64,000 nt of DNA from Cellulophaga sp. Hel_I_12 (GCF_000799565.1 NZ_JUHB01000001.1:1-64000); one strand, 5' to 3'. Counted from the stretch's first letter, positions 17,850 to 26,391 are shown. The notes: a model not told the origin generated them from the letters alone. Numbers and translations are program-made.

Positions 17850-18458
17850 TTATTCCATCCGCAAAGTGTCGAACCCCATTGGCGTAGGGGGATGATACGG
17901 AACTTGCTCCCAAAACGCAAGATTTAAAACAACATCAGTTTTTAGAGAATCATATTTTATTGCCAATGTATTTATGAAACTTTCAATTCCAACCGTTTTT
18001 TCGTCACGCATAGATTCAATAATCACGAAATAGTTATCTGGTTTGTCGGTTGAATTGGATGAATGATAATATGAGAATTCCGAGTGTAACATCATGGATA
18101 ACGAGTCCAAATTAATTTCAGGTAAGCTTTGTTCATGATAGACTTTACCTCTGTTAAAAGTTACATAATGTTTTCCTGCGGGGTCAAATATGAACGGTTC
18201 GCAGTCTTGAGTGGGATAAATATTCCGAACAATATTTTTAGATTCTATTACAATCCTAGGAATACTGTCATTACAAGACACTTCGATAATTCGGTCAATG
18301 AATTCACCATATGTTTTAAATCCGTCAAGTCGTAGCGAAACTTTTAAACTGTCATTTTCTTTTTTGCCATAACCATATTCTTTTAATTCCCTTTTTTGAT
18401 TTACACATGCCGAAGTCATTAATATTAGAATCAAAATTTTGGTAATGTTCAATTTCAT
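17850..18458 (-). CDS. Unknown lipoprotein, 202 aa (copy 1)
   Basis: Lipoprotein signal MKLNITKILILILMTSAC (Cys at residue 18). Soluble mature domain, no family recognised. Copy 2 at 51983-52591 encodes the same protein (one silent difference seen near 18097). The right-hand sites differ (family H short here, A there). Boxes GTTGTGGCGC and GCGCCACAAC. Confidence 0.85.
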   Translation of the reverse strand: MKLNITKILILILMTSACVNQKRELKEYGYGKKENDSLKVSLRLDGFKTYGEFIDRIIEVSCNDSIPRIVIESKNIVRNIYPTQDCEPFIFDPAGKHYVTFNRGKVYHEQSLPEINLDSLSMMLHSEFSYYHSSNSTDKPDNYFVIIESMRDEKTVGIESFINTLAIKYDSLKTDVVLNLAFWEQVPYHPPTPMGFDTLRME

Positions 18459-18484
18459 TTGGGAGGTTCTGTTAAATGCGCCAC

Positions 18485-18607
18485 AACGGTTAGTATATGA
18501 AAAGTAGGCGATTTTGAAACACCCAATTTTCAGCTAAGCACAAAGTTTTAAACGTGCTATAACCCTTCAATTTACTGCTGTCCCGCCTATTTTTTATATA
18601 CATTGTT
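18485..18607. repeat. attC-like site 21 (family H short, 123 bp)
   Basis: Outer stem GTATATGAAAAGTAGGCG with CGCCTATTTTTTATATAC. Opens the five-gene cassette with start box GTTACCTGC. Confidence 0.92.
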
Positions 18608-18719
18608 ACCTGCTGGCTCCTTCTTTCGTGTCACTGTATGTCTTGTCTTTATTGAGATTAATTGTCATTGTCTAATGTGTTTGTCGGGCTGTGTGTCGGT
18701 GTGGTTTTATTTTTTTGAA

Positions 18720-18837
18720 GCGTTGGTAAATTTATAAAAAACAATTTTTGTCTGCATTGGCAAAGCAAGCTCTTTTGCATTTTTTGGTCTGTGTATTGGC
18801 TTGTGCGAATTGCAAATGTGCTTGCTTTTAGAGTTGG
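18720..18837. repeat. GCGTTGG/TTGCAAATGTG element, copy A
   Basis: Part of the gene-free left end of the large cassette. ATTGGCAAAGCAAGCTC..TTTTGCA is followed by TGTATTGGCTTGTGCGAATTG and TGCAAATGTGCTTGC; the GCAAGC/GCTTGC and TTTTGCA/TGCAAA arms can pair. It aligns over about 85 bp with 59800-59885 at the equivalent end of the R-M cassette. It belongs to a different repeat class from the array sites. Confidence 0.75.
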
Positions 18838-18839
18838 AT

Positions 18840-19733
18840 TTAGCCTATTTTAACAGATGTCATAGTTAATGAACCTGCCACTGCTTTGTCGTTAAACAAA
18901 CTCACGTCATCTTTATCGTCTTTTAATGCTAACGAATAAAGCAAAGGCAAATAGTGTTCAGGTGTAGGGATGGCTAAGTCAAACGCCTTTCCTTGCGAAC
19001 GGAAATTGATAAGCTGCTTATGGTCGCCACTTAAAATAAATTTTTTCATTTTCTCATTTGCTTCAATTGCCCAATCATATCCAAAGGTTTCGTTCAATCG
19101 TTTCCACTCAACCATTCCGAGATTATGAACCATATTCCCACTACCTATAATCAGCACGCCTTTTTCACGAAGCGATTTAATTTGCTGCGCCAATTCGTAA
19201 TGATATTGAGGTGATTGGCTGTAATCAATACTCATTTGAATAACAGGAATGTCTGCATTCGGATACAAATGTTTTATCACACTCCACGCACCGTGGTCGA
19301 GACCCCACTTATCATCTAATACTATTTCTGTTTTTGTGATGAGTGTTTTGGTTTCTTTTGCCAAGTCGGGACTTCCCGGTGCAGGATATTGTACAGCAAA
19401 TAATTCTTTCGGAAAGCCGCCAAAATCGTGAATAGTAGGTGGATTTTGCATTGCCGTAACAAAAGTTCCTTTGGTTTCCCAATGAGCCGACACACACAAA
19501 ATCGCATTGGGCTTTGGGATTCCTTTGGCGATATTTCTAAAGCCCGTTACAAATTCATTTTCTTCTATGGCATTCATCGGACTGCCGTGCCCCAAAAACA
19601 AAACAGGCATTTTAGCCGTTTTGCTCATTGGTTCTGTTAACTTATTTAATACGTCTAATTTCATAGCTGCTGCTGTTAATGGCAATACTGCCAGTGATTT
19701 TAAAAATGTTTTTCTGTCCATCATAAACAACAT
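18840..19733 (-). CDS. ygiD: DODA-type extradiol ring-cleavage dioxygenase
   Basis: LigB/DODA-family enzyme of about 297 residues (4,5-DOPA dioxygenase type), which opens catechol-like rings with a single Zn or Fe. Visible motifs: LFLGHGSPMNA (first metal-binding His), LCVSAHWETKG, HDFGGFPKELFAVQYPAPG, LDHGAWSVIKHLYP, IGSGNMVHNL and PTPEHYLPL (last His). The N-terminus MDRKTFLKSLAVLPLTAAAM looks like an export or Tat-type leader, as in other Bacteroidota homologues. The start may be either the first ATG or the ATG four codons later. It follows the DsbA-like gene with no gap and is the last gene of the operon. Confidence 0.9.
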   Translation of the reverse strand: MLFMMDRKTFLKSLAVLPLTAAAMKLDVLNKLTEPMSKTAKMPVLFLGHGSPMNAIEENEFVTGFRNIAKGIPKPNAILCVSAHWETKGTFVTAMQNPPTIHDFGGFPKELFAVQYPAPGSPDLAKETKTLITKTEIVLDDKWGLDHGAWSVIKHLYPNADIPVIQMSIDYSQSPQYHYELAQQIKSLREKGVLIIGSGNMVHNLGMVEWKRLNETFGYDWAIEANEKMKKFILSGDHKQLINFRSQGKAFDLAIPTPEHYLPLLYSLALKDDKDDVSLFNDKAVAGSLTMTSVKIG

Positions 19734-20729
19734 TTACTTTAGTTTCCATATAGAACCGTTCTTAGTCGTGAGTTTTTTCAATTTTCCTTTTGCATCTAAT
19801 TCATCCAAAAATTGCTCGCTTCCCTTTCTTGGTGTTCCTGACAATTCAGCGAATTCTTTTGCAGTAAGTGAAGAATATTTGGCAAATAAGGTTTCCCAGG
19901 TTTTACTGTATTCTGCTTTTGAAGACGATGGGGCTAATTTCAATATGGCCATTTCATAAAACGCATACGGTTTTGTTCCGTAAACAAACTCCTTATTGCC
20001 TGTTTCATCCACAAAAAACATAGTAGGAAAGCCCCTTACGCCAAGTTCTTTTCCCAATTTTAAATCTTCTTGAAATAATTCTTTTGCTCTGCCTTCGTTA
20101 TCGGTTTTAAATTGTGCAACATCCAGGCCTACACTTTTAGCTGCTGTTTCCAAGTGCTCCCATTTGGCAATATTTTTCTTTTGTAAGAAAACCATTTCTC
20201 TTATTTCTCGGAGAAATTCAACGGCTTTTTCTTCGCTTTGCATTTGTGCTGCTTTAAAAGCAATTGATGGCGGATAAGAAGAATTTAAAGGGTCTTCCAG
20301 CCAAACATCACCATCGATTGGCATATCGTAATGAGCACTTACTTCGTCCCAATGATGGGCTACATCCGATGGTTTGCTAATTCCGCCACTGTTATAACTC
20401 CAGTCGGGTAATAAGCCGCCCATTCTATATTCAATTTCAATACTATTTCCATATTCCAATTTCAGTTTACGTAATTGTGGCTCTATACCCCAACACGATG
20501 AACAAATAGGGTCGGTGTAATAAATAACCTTTACAGGTTTTTGTGATGATTTAGAAAATGAAGCTTCCTGCTCCGTTTTTGATGAATCAGGCATTTCACA
20601 CATTCCTGTTTCGATATCGCATAAAAGCGGATTATTGTTATTTGATTCCATTTTATTTCGTACTTGTGATTGGCAGCTTGAACTACCAAAAGTTAAAAGA
20701 CTTATGATTAAAATTAATGCTGACTTCAT
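19734..20729 (-). CDS. DsbA-family lipoprotein with CSSC active site
   Basis: 331 residues. Lipoprotein signal ending SSSC near residue 19. The thioredoxin-like DsbA/FrnE domain starts at about residue 66 with YYTDPICSSCWGIEP (CxxC dithiol), followed by MGGLLPDW and the cis-Pro loop GVRGFPTMFFVD. This places it with the FrnE/SpxH-like branch; it probably acts as a periplasmic thiol oxidoreductase. The C-terminal 60 residues have a short DNA-binding-like or structural helical region (TAKEFAELSGTPRKGSEQFLDEL). Upstream gene 67 bp away. Confidence 0.87.
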   Translation of the reverse strand: MKSALILIISLLTFGSSSCQSQVRNKMESNNNNPLLCDIETGMCEMPDSSKTEQEASFSKSSQKPVKVIYYTDPICSSCWGIEPQLRKLKLEYGNSIEIEYRMGGLLPDWSYNSGGISKPSDVAHHWDEVSAHYDMPIDGDVWLEDPLNSSYPPSIAFKAAQMQSEEKAVEFLREIREMVFLQKKNIAKWEHLETAAKSVGLDVAQFKTDNEGRAKELFQEDLKLGKELGVRGFPTMFFVDETGNKEFVYGTKPYAFYEMAILKLAPSSSKAEYSKTWETLFAKYSSLTAKEFAELSGTPRKGSEQFLDELDAKGKLKKLTTKNGSIWKLK

Positions 20730-20796
20730 ATTGAAATTGTTTCAGGCAAAAGTGTAGTGTCGTCAATGATGATGACACTACACTCCATATATTCAA

Positions 20797-21579
20797 TTAT
20801 GAGTTGCCATAAATATTTGATTCGCCACCATCAATCGCAATTGTTTGTCCGCTTACATAGCCGTTGTCTTCACTTAAAAGAAAAGAAACTAATTTGGCTA
20901 CTTCGTGTGGTTGCCCAAGTCGTTTGGTCGGGTTACGTTGAGCATATTCGGTTTCTGCTGCTTTAGGGTCAGATGGATTAACTTGTTTGAATGCTTCTGC
21001 GACCATTGGTGTTAAGATAGCTCCAGGTGCAATGGCATTGGTTAAGATTCCGTCTCTGCCATATTCCAAAGCTGCATTTTTTGTCATACCCGACACAGCG
21101 TGTTTACTTGCCACATAAGGCATTTGGTTAAGCACTCCACGAATACCACCAACTGATGCCACGTTCACAATACGACCAAATTTTTGCTTTTGCATTACAG
21201 GAATTACATAACGCATTCCATAATACACACCCATCAGGTTGATGTCAATCACCTTTTTGAAGATGTTTACATCATACTCGGTAATGCTTGCCTGCTTTCC
21301 TTCAATTCCCGCATTGTTGTAAAGCCCGTCAATTCTTCCGAATGCTTTTACCGCTTCATTTACATAGTTTTGAACGGCTTCTTCTTTTGATACATCAGCC
21401 ACCACATTGATAATTTTCACATTCGGAAACTCTTTTGAGATTTCCGCTTTTGCATCTGCCAAACCTTTTTCGTTGTAGTCAACCAATACAAGGTTTGCAC
21501 CTTTTGAAGCCAATTCTTTTGCTGTTGCTAACCCAAGTCCCATACCGGCACCTGTGATTATTATTACTTTGTTTTTCAT
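20797..21579 (-). CDS. Short-chain dehydrogenase/reductase (SDR), classical type
   Basis: 260 residues, classical SDR. NAD(P)-binding motif TGAGMGLG at residues 9-16, D-V at the end of strand 4 (VADVS), NNAG at about 88, catalytic Ser in NVASVGG, catalytic YVASK, and the PG motif IAPGAILTPM. The D after strand 2 (VLVDYN) favours NAD(H) over NADP(H). Substrate unknown. It overlaps nothing and is 11 bp after the YceI gene. Confidence 0.93.
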   Translation of the reverse strand: MKNKVIIITGAGMGLGLATAKELASKGANLVLVDYNEKGLADAKAEISKEFPNVKIINVVADVSKEEAVQNYVNEAVKAFGRIDGLYNNAGIEGKQASITEYDVNIFKKVIDINLMGVYYGMRYVIPVMQKQKFGRIVNVASVGGIRGVLNQMPYVASKHAVSGMTKNAALEYGRDGILTNAIAPGAILTPMVAEAFKQVNPSDPKAAETEYAQRNPTKRLGQPHEVAKLVSFLLSEDNGYVSGQTIAIDGGESNIYGNS

Positions 21580-21590
21580 TGTTTACTGTT

Positions 21591-22133
21591 TTAAGATTGC
21601 TTTACAAATTGAAGTTCACCGAAGATTTTCACTTCTTCACTTACCAGCACACCACCAGTTTCCAAAGCTGCGTTCCAGTTAAGTCCCCAATCTTTGCGGT
21701 TTATTTTTCCTTCTAAAGAAAAACCCGCTTTTTCATTTCCCCAAGGGTCTTTGTTGATGCCGCCAAAATCTACTTCGAGGGCTACTTCTTTACTATTTCC
21801 TTTGATGGTAAGAATTCCTTTCAATTCATATTCATCATCATCTTTCTGTTTGAATGAAGTACTTTTGAACAAAAGTTCTTTGTGATTTTCCACATCAAAG
21901 AAGTCGGCTGATTTTAGATGATTATCTCTGTCATTATTGTTCGTGTTGATAGACGAAGCGTCTATGCTTACATTTAATGAAGATTTTAAAATATCGTCTC
22001 CATCTACTGCAACAGAAAAGTTTTTAAACTCACCTTTTACGTTAGTAATCATCATATGTCTTACTTTGAAAGTAAGTTCACTGTGAGTTGGGTCTAAAAC
22101 CCATTTTGTTGTTGTTTTTGCTACTGTTTCCAT
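21591..22133 (-). CDS. YceI-family protein
   Basis: 180 residues, lipocalin-like YceI domain that binds isoprenoid-type lipids: WVLDPTHSELTFKVRHMMITNVKGEF at the start, then SINTNNNDRDNHLKSADFFD and the closing WGLNWNAALETGGVLVSEEVKI. No signal peptide, so cytoplasmic, unlike the exported members. Co-transcribed with the SDR gene. Confidence 0.93.
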   Translation of the reverse strand: METVAKTTTKWVLDPTHSELTFKVRHMMITNVKGEFKNFSVAVDGDDILKSSLNVSIDASSINTNNNDRDNHLKSADFFDVENHKELLFKSTSFKQKDDDEYELKGILTIKGNSKEVALEVDFGGINKDPWGNEKAGFSLEGKINRKDWGLNWNAALETGGVLVSEEVKIFGELQFVKQS

Positions 22134-22231
22134 TTTTTTATGTTTTTAAATGATTAATTAATTTTGACACTACAAAGGTGCAATCATTTAAAGGGCAACG
22201 GGTAACAGTATTTGGAAGAAGAGTTGTAAAA

Positions 22232-23062
22232 TCAGGAAAGGAGCTTTTTCATCTCTTCACGAAACTCAGAAGGAGTTAGCCCTGTTCTTTTTTTAAACAC
22301 ATTGGTGAAATAGGCTTTTTCATTGAATCCAAGGTCAAATCCAATTTCTGAAATGTTTTTTGCTGAATGTGTTAGCTGATTTTTGGCTTCTATCAATTTT
22401 CTTGTTTCAATGATTTCAGTTACTGTTTGCTGAAGGATATTTTTACAAATAAGATTTAAATTTCTTGCCGACATAAACAACTTTTCAGCATAAAATTCTA
22501 CGCCTACAGGCCGCTGATAATTTTCTTCAAGTATTTGCAAAAAGTTTTGAAGTGTGGTATTCTGAGTAGTGCTTATTGCGGTTTCATTGGGTGTAATTTT
22601 ATTTCTTTCCGATTCTATCATAATGAACAAAGCGCTTAGCAAATGTCTTACTACACTCAAATCTGGATTTTCCTGCTGGATTTCTCCGTTTATAATTTCG
22701 CATATTGTAGTTAAACGGTTAAAGCAATAGTCGTTTGGCAGCTTTAGCATTGCGTGGTTGTGGTAATTTGCATAAAGCTGAAAAGTGATTTCAGGGATAA
22801 ACTCGCTTTTAAATCGCATTACCCACATATCGCACTTGCCGTTCTTTAATTTTGGTATAACACGATGAACTTTTCCTTTTGTGACAAAACTTACAAGAGG
22901 TGCGTCAAGTAATGTGTTTTCAAAATCAATAAAGTGTTCTAATTGACCTTCCATACCGATAATCAACTCTTCAAAGTCGTGTTGGTGCGGTTCGTCTGGT
23001 GAAGCACTGATTTTAGTTGCTTCATCTTCGTCCACTCTAAATATTTTGAAAAGTTGATTCAT
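22232..23062 (-). CDS. AraC-family transcriptional regulator
   Basis: 276 residues: N-terminal cupin-type sensor (DEPHQHDFEELIIGMEGQLEHFID) and C-terminal double helix-turn-helix of AraC type (LFMSARNLNLICKNILQQTVTEII; ISEIGFDLGFNEKAYFTNVFKKRTGLTPSEFRE). First gene of the cassette operon and the likely regulator of the four genes downstream, from the 98-bp gap at 22134-22231. The inducer is unknown. Confidence 0.92.
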   Translation of the reverse strand: MNQLFKIFRVDEDEATKISASPDEPHQHDFEELIIGMEGQLEHFIDFENTLLDAPLVSFVTKGKVHRVIPKLKNGKCDMWVMRFKSEFIPEITFQLYANYHNHAMLKLPNDYCFNRLTTICEIINGEIQQENPDLSVVRHLLSALFIMIESERNKITPNETAISTTQNTTLQNFLQILEENYQRPVGVEFYAEKLFMSARNLNLICKNILQQTVTEIIETRKLIEAKNQLTHSAKNISEIGFDLGFNEKAYFTNVFKKRTGLTPSEFREEMKKLLS

Positions 23063-23084
23063 AATTTTAAAGTTATGTTTTTAA

Positions 23085-23250
23085 ATGAGTGATGTGAGAA
23101 GTGGCTCTTTGGGTTTTGCTGAAGCGTTGGCTTTGCGTATCTGGGCAAAACCAAATGTGCCATTAATGCGGCTGGCAAAAATTGTTTTTAAAAAATGTGC
23201 GGTGGGAAAAAATAAAAATACAGAAGCGTTGGCTTTTGGGTCGGCTGTCT
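23085..23250. repeat. GCGTTGG/TTGCAAATGTG element, copy C
   Basis: Gene-free right end of the five-gene cassette. GAAGCGTTGGCTTTGCG, AAACCAAATGTGCC and TGCGGCTGGC line up in order with 62500-62575 at the equivalent end of the R-M cassette. Overlapping frames on both strands (about 70 codons each) are produced by the internal inverted repeat TTTGGGTTTTGC/GCAAAACCAAA and are not believed. Confidence 0.65.
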
Positions 23251-23327
23251 TATGGTTCATTTGTCCCATCATTTTATGTTTATTTCTGTAGTTCATTCTT
23301 GCTCTGTCGTCTTTTAGGCTTGCAGGT

Positions 23328-23449
23328 AACGTTTATGTATAAGATTAGTGGCGTTTTTAATCACCTAATCTAGCAAATAATTACTAGATAGAAAATCCGC
23401 AAGGATTTTCGTAAGTATGCGAGGACTAGCCATTAATTTTATACGGTGT
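23328..23449. repeat. attC-like site 22 (family F short, 122 bp)
   Basis: Outer stem GTATAAGATTAGTGGC with GCCATTAATTTTATAC; one hairpin GAAAATCC/GGATTTTC. Start box GTTGTGTGTA. Confidence 0.92.
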
Positions 23450-23472
23450 TGTGTGTAGTGTTTTATGCGTTT

Positions 23473-23802
23473 TTATTTTATCAGTTTAAATTGGTCAATT
23501 CCGATTTCAAACACAATTTTGTCATCTATCTCAATCTGTTTTCCATTAAGGTCGTAAAATTCAACGAAAACATTGTTTTCATCAATTACTTCAAGAACAG
23601 CTCCGTTTAGTCCGATTTTCAGTCCGTTATCTAGGTTTTCGGTCAGCTTTATTTTCTTGTAAAGTATTTTTTTTTCAATTTTTTTTAATTCCGCTTTTTG
23701 TTTATCCTTAATTCCGAACAATTTTTCCTTTATCCAATCGTATAAAGCCCGAATTGCAACATAAATTCCGCCAATTATCCATTCAAAAATTAGTTCTCCC
23801 AT
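23473..23802 (-). CDS. Membrane-anchored DUF4926-like protein, 109 aa (intact copy)
   Basis: N-terminal hydrophobic and amphipathic helix (ELIFEWIIGGIYVAIRALYDWI), a basic linker, then from about residue 52 a small beta domain (LTENLDNGLKIGLNGAVLEVI, VEFYDLNGKQIEI) like DUF4926. Function unknown; such domains occur beside toxin or immunity genes. A copy truncated by IS21 is at 1690-1907. Boxes GTTGTGTGTA and TACACACAAC. Confidence 0.82.
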   Translation of the reverse strand: MGELIFEWIIGGIYVAIRALYDWIKEKLFGIKDKQKAELKKIEKKILYKKIKLTENLDNGLKIGLNGAVLEVIDENNVFVEFYDLNGKQIEIDDKIVFEIGIDQFKLIK

Positions 23803-23834
23803 TTATAGAATTCGCTTTTTCTCACATTACACAC

Positions 23835-24020
23835 AACGTTTGGGCTATGATTAGTGCGATGCAGAAATCCGACGGATTTCCAACTAAGCACTAAGCAAAA
23901 GCAGTTTGTTATGTTTTATTTTTTATCTAAAAGCAAAATCAAACTGATTTTGCGGTCTTTATAAATATACACAAACCACTTAATTAAAAACCAAAGTCCG
24001 CATTAATTATAGCCGTTGTT
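23835..24020. repeat. attC-like site 23 (family A, 186 bp)
   Basis: The gene to the right ends 18 bases inside this site. Start box GTTGTGCCTA. Confidence 0.93.
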
Positions 24021-24509
24021 GTGCCTAGTTATTTTTTTTAAATCCGCTTGATGTTTTTCCGATAAGCACGGTTCTGAATATTCTAAAATTCCGTCATTTT
24101 CATATTCCGTCAGCATTTTTTTAATCTCGAAATAATTAATGTCTTTTAAAATTTCCATTGAAAAATATGAGTCATTAAGTCCTTCCGATGTGCATTTCAA
24201 TTCCTTAAATCGATTTCTTATAATTTCTTTGTCAAACCCATTTTGCAATATCATAACTAAAACTATAGAGTTCCCTGAAAACTTAGTTGTCTTTTGATAA
24301 GTCAGCATTTGCTCTGATTCCTCAAATTTCGCATAAAACTCGTCGTCGGTTGCGATTAATGGTCCGTAAAACGGAATATTATCTAATTTGTAAATGCCAT
24401 TTTCTTCGTCAATTATTTCACACCACATTGTTTCTACAGTCAATTCTTCTAGAACATTGCTGTGATATTTGAATAAAATCTTCTCGTATTTCTTTTCAGT
24501 TTCTGTCAT
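24003..24509 (-). CDS. DUF4265-like protein, 168 aa, stop codon inside the site
   Basis: Soluble protein with a DUF4265-like core: VLEELTVETMWCEIID and YKLDNIPFYGPLIATDDEFYA (the E..W....G.Y.LdNiPFy pattern), a strand NSIVLVMIL and a C-terminal region. Function unknown. The frame passes through the cassette box and stops at a TAA in the outer stem of site 23, so its last seven residues (RHNNGYN) come from the site. I start it at the ATG for MTETEKKYEK; the frame is also open five codons upstream into the end box. Confidence 0.8.
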   Translation of the reverse strand: MTETEKKYEKILFKYHSNVLEELTVETMWCEIIDEENGIYKLDNIPFYGPLIATDDEFYAKFEESEQMLTYQKTTKFSGNSIVLVMILQNGFDKEIIRNRFKELKCTSEGLNDSYFSMEILKDINYFEIKKMLTEYENDGILEYSEPCLSEKHQADLKKITRHNNGYN

Positions 24510-24524
24510 TCTGGAATTAGGCAC

Positions 24525-24715
24525 AACGTTGCGGCTATGGCAAGTAGGGCAGGTAATAAGTACTTATCTTTCCGCCAAGCCCGTAGCCAAAGCTTTTGCA
24601 TTTTGTTTTTATTTTATCTATTCTAAAAGCCAAATCAAAAGATTTGGTGGACTTCGCAAACAGTTCCAAGCCAATGAATTCGATGCTTACCGCCCTATTT
24701 GCTATAGGTATTGTT
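24525..24715. repeat. attC-like site 24 (family C, 191 bp)
   Basis: Inner hairpin GCCAAATC/GATTTGGT (last pair decayed). Opens the HigBA cassette with start box GTTAGGCACA. Confidence 0.92.
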
Positions 24716-24735
24716 AGGCACAGGCTTTTTTTTCT

Positions 24736-25092
24736 TTAATAGTCTTGTATCAAAACTTCCGTTGGAATATGCAATGTCGTATTAATTTTTCTTATCATGT
24801 CCAAAGTCAGTTTGCGCTTTTTGCTCAAAATTTCGCTTACCCTGCTTTTAAATCCCACGACCTCTGCTAAGTCCTTTTGTTTCATTCCCATTTGTTCCAT
24901 TCGGAATTTGATGGCCTCAATAGGATCTGGCATTCCTATGGGGAAGTTTTCATTTTCGTATCGGTCGATTAAAATCGATAGAATTTCGAGTTCGTCTCCA
25001 TTTTCGCTGCCTTTTGTGGCATCGAAAATTAGTTCGAGTCGCTTTATTGCGCTCTGATAGTCTTTTTCGTTTCTAATAGGTGCTATTTTCAT
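24736..25092 (-). CDS. higA: HigA-family antitoxin (XRE helix-turn-helix)
   Basis: 118 residues. An N-terminal helical part (IRNEKDYQSAIKRLELIFDA), then the HTH domain at about 66-110 (MEQMGMKQKDLAEVVGFKSRVSEILSKKRKLTLDMIRKI). It neutralises the HigB mRNA interferase and represses the operon. The toxin gene comes first and ends one base before this gene, the reversed order characteristic of higBA. Confidence 0.93.
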   Translation of the reverse strand: MKIAPIRNEKDYQSAIKRLELIFDATKGSENGDELEILSILIDRYENENFPIGMPDPIEAIKFRMEQMGMKQKDLAEVVGFKSRVSEILSKKRKLTLDMIRKINTTLHIPTEVLIQDY

Positions 25093-25093
25093 C

Positions 25094-25387
25094 TTAAATT
25101 TCGTTTGCGTTTATTTTGTCATATTCGGCATGCGTTCCAACAAAGCGAATCCAACAGATTTGATACTCGAAATTAAATTTTACGATTAAACGGTATCGGT
25201 TGCCTTTTATGTTGAAAACAATTCGATTGTCCTTTAATATGCTTGCGCTCGGATACTCGATTTTCAGCTCATTCAAGTTTTTAAATTCAGATTTTTCAGT
25301 TTCCCTGTACCAGGCGGTCAATTGTTGTTCACTATCCGCATGCTTTGTCCAGAAATCCCTTAAAGTCCGTTTCGCTATTACTCTCAA
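25094..25387 (-). CDS. higB: HigB-family mRNA interferase toxin
   Basis: 97 residues from a TTG start giving MRVIAKRTLRDFWTKH, the usual HigB N-terminus; the frame continues nine codons further upstream but without family similarity. Other conserved parts: AWYRETEKSEFKNLNEL, IVFNIKGNRYRLIVKF (NIxGNxYRL) and WIRFVGTHAEYDKI (FVGTHAEYDxI). It cleaves mRNA on ribosomes. As a cassette it would penalise loss of this part of the array. Confidence 0.93.
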   Translation of the reverse strand: MRVIAKRTLRDFWTKHADSEQQLTAWYRETEKSEFKNLNELKIEYPSASILKDNRIVFNIKGNRYRLIVKFNFEYQICWIRFVGTHAEYDKINANEI

Positions 25388-25403
25388 ATCATGTAATTTA
25401 TAA

Positions 25404-25437
25404 CAAAAGTACAAAAAAAAGTTACCATAACGGTAAC
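25404..25437 (-). promoter_or_regulatory. higBA promoter and operator
   Basis: Minus-strand TACTTTTG (25411-25404) matches the Bacteroidota -7 element TAnnTTTG, 17 bases upstream of the TTG start. Next to it lies the inverted repeat GTTACC-ATAAC-GGTAAC at 25421-25437, well placed as the HigA operator. The cassette thus carries its own promoter. Confidence 0.7.
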
Positions 25438-25464
25438 TTAATTGATTTTTTTTTGCTTGTGCCT

Positions 25465-25656
25465 AACGCTTAAGCTATGTGTAGTGCGGAGGCAAGGAAA
25501 CCTTTTTGTTTCCGTCTACGCACGTAGCCAAAGCATTTTGTTTGCGTTTTAATTTTTAATGTTTTAAATGCCAAATCAAACTGATTTGGCGACCTCATAA
25601 ATATACACAAACCATTGAATTAAACACCAAAACCCGCATTACTTATAGGTTTTGTT
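25465..25656. repeat. attC-like site 25 (family B, GCC subtype, 192 bp)
   Basis: Inner hairpin GCCAAATC/GATTTGGC as in sites 17 and 60. Start box GTTGTACACA. Confidence 0.93.
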
Positions 25657-25667
25657 GTACACAGTTT

Positions 25668-26192
25668 TTATTCTTTCAATAGTTTTTTCATTTCCTTTAT
25701 TGAATCAGTAAAGTCTGATATTTTAAGCTCTTTACCTAGTTGAATAGGAGTCATATTCATGCGATTTGTCAAGTCCTTAATCGGCATATTTTCTAAACTT
25801 CCAAATTCGTATTTCCACCAGTCTAAGTCTTGCAGTCTATGATTTTGGAATCCATTTGTTTTTCTGTCATTATCAGTGCGCAGAAAATCAAGTTCTCCAA
25901 TAATTGCATTTATATTTTCAAAATCCGTTATTATTCCGTCATATATTAATTGTCCATAAAATGCGTTTTTGAAAATTTCCTCAATATTATTCAAATCCGC
26001 CGTTTTTATGTCTGTCAAGATTACAAGATATTGAGTTTTTGCATTGGACATCAACCAACATTTTTTTCGGTCTACATAAAACACGGTTGCATTCCATTTC
26101 CCCAATAATCCACATTTGCCGTTAAAGTCGGTTTTAATTAGTTTTTTAACCAACTTTTCAAGTTTTTTTGATGTGTGAATTGGTGTTCGCAT
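25668..26192 (-). CDS. DUF6933-like protein, 174 aa
   Basis: Soluble protein. LGKWNATVFYVDRKKCWLMSNAKTQYLVILTDIK matches my memory of DUF6933, whose core pairs W-x-A-x-x-F-x-x-x-R-x-K-C with a strand ending in a helix. The C-terminal part includes DLDWWKYEFGSLENMPIKDLTNRMNMTP. Function unknown; members occur on plasmids and in mobile gene pools. Boxes GTTGTACACA and TGTGTACAAC. Confidence 0.78.
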   Translation of the reverse strand: MRTPIHTSKKLEKLVKKLIKTDFNGKCGLLGKWNATVFYVDRKKCWLMSNAKTQYLVILTDIKTADLNNIEEIFKNAFYGQLIYDGIITDFENINAIIGELDFLRTDNDRKTNGFQNHRLQDLDWWKYEFGSLENMPIKDLTNRMNMTPIQLGKELKISDFTDSIKEMKKLLKE

Positions 26193-26203
26193 AAATTGTG
26201 TAC

Positions 26204-26391
26204 AACGCTTCAGCTATGAGTAGTGCGGGGGCATGGAAACCTTTTTGTTTCCGTTTTCGCACTTAGCAAAAGCTTTTTGTTTTGATTTATATTTTTTGTC
26301 CAGAGCAAAATCGAAAAGATTTTGCGGACATAGTAAATATACGCTTACTTTAAATTAAATACCAAACCCCGCATTACTTATAGGTATTGTT
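26204..26391. repeat. attC-like site 26 (family B, 188 bp)
   Basis: Start box GTTGTAAAAC, the same box as at sites 17, 35 and 55. Confidence 0.93.

Larger units (their letters stand above)
18608..23330 (-). mobile_element. Five-gene cassette, about 4.7 kb
   Basis: A single unit between site 21 and site 22, with start box GTTACCTGC and end box GCAGGTAAC, holding five co-oriented genes: AraC-type regulator, YceI, short-chain dehydrogenase, DsbA-like protein and DODA-type dioxygenase. No recombination site lies inside. The gene-free ends (18608-18839 and 23063-23327) carry G/T-rich elements with GCGTTGG and AATTGCAAATGTG, also found at the ends of the restriction-modification cassette. Confidence 0.85.

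Noticed and set aside
23081..23296. Overlapping frames of about 70 codons on both strands
   Set aside because: They come from an inverted repeat in the gene-free end of the large cassette; neither shows a domain or start signal.
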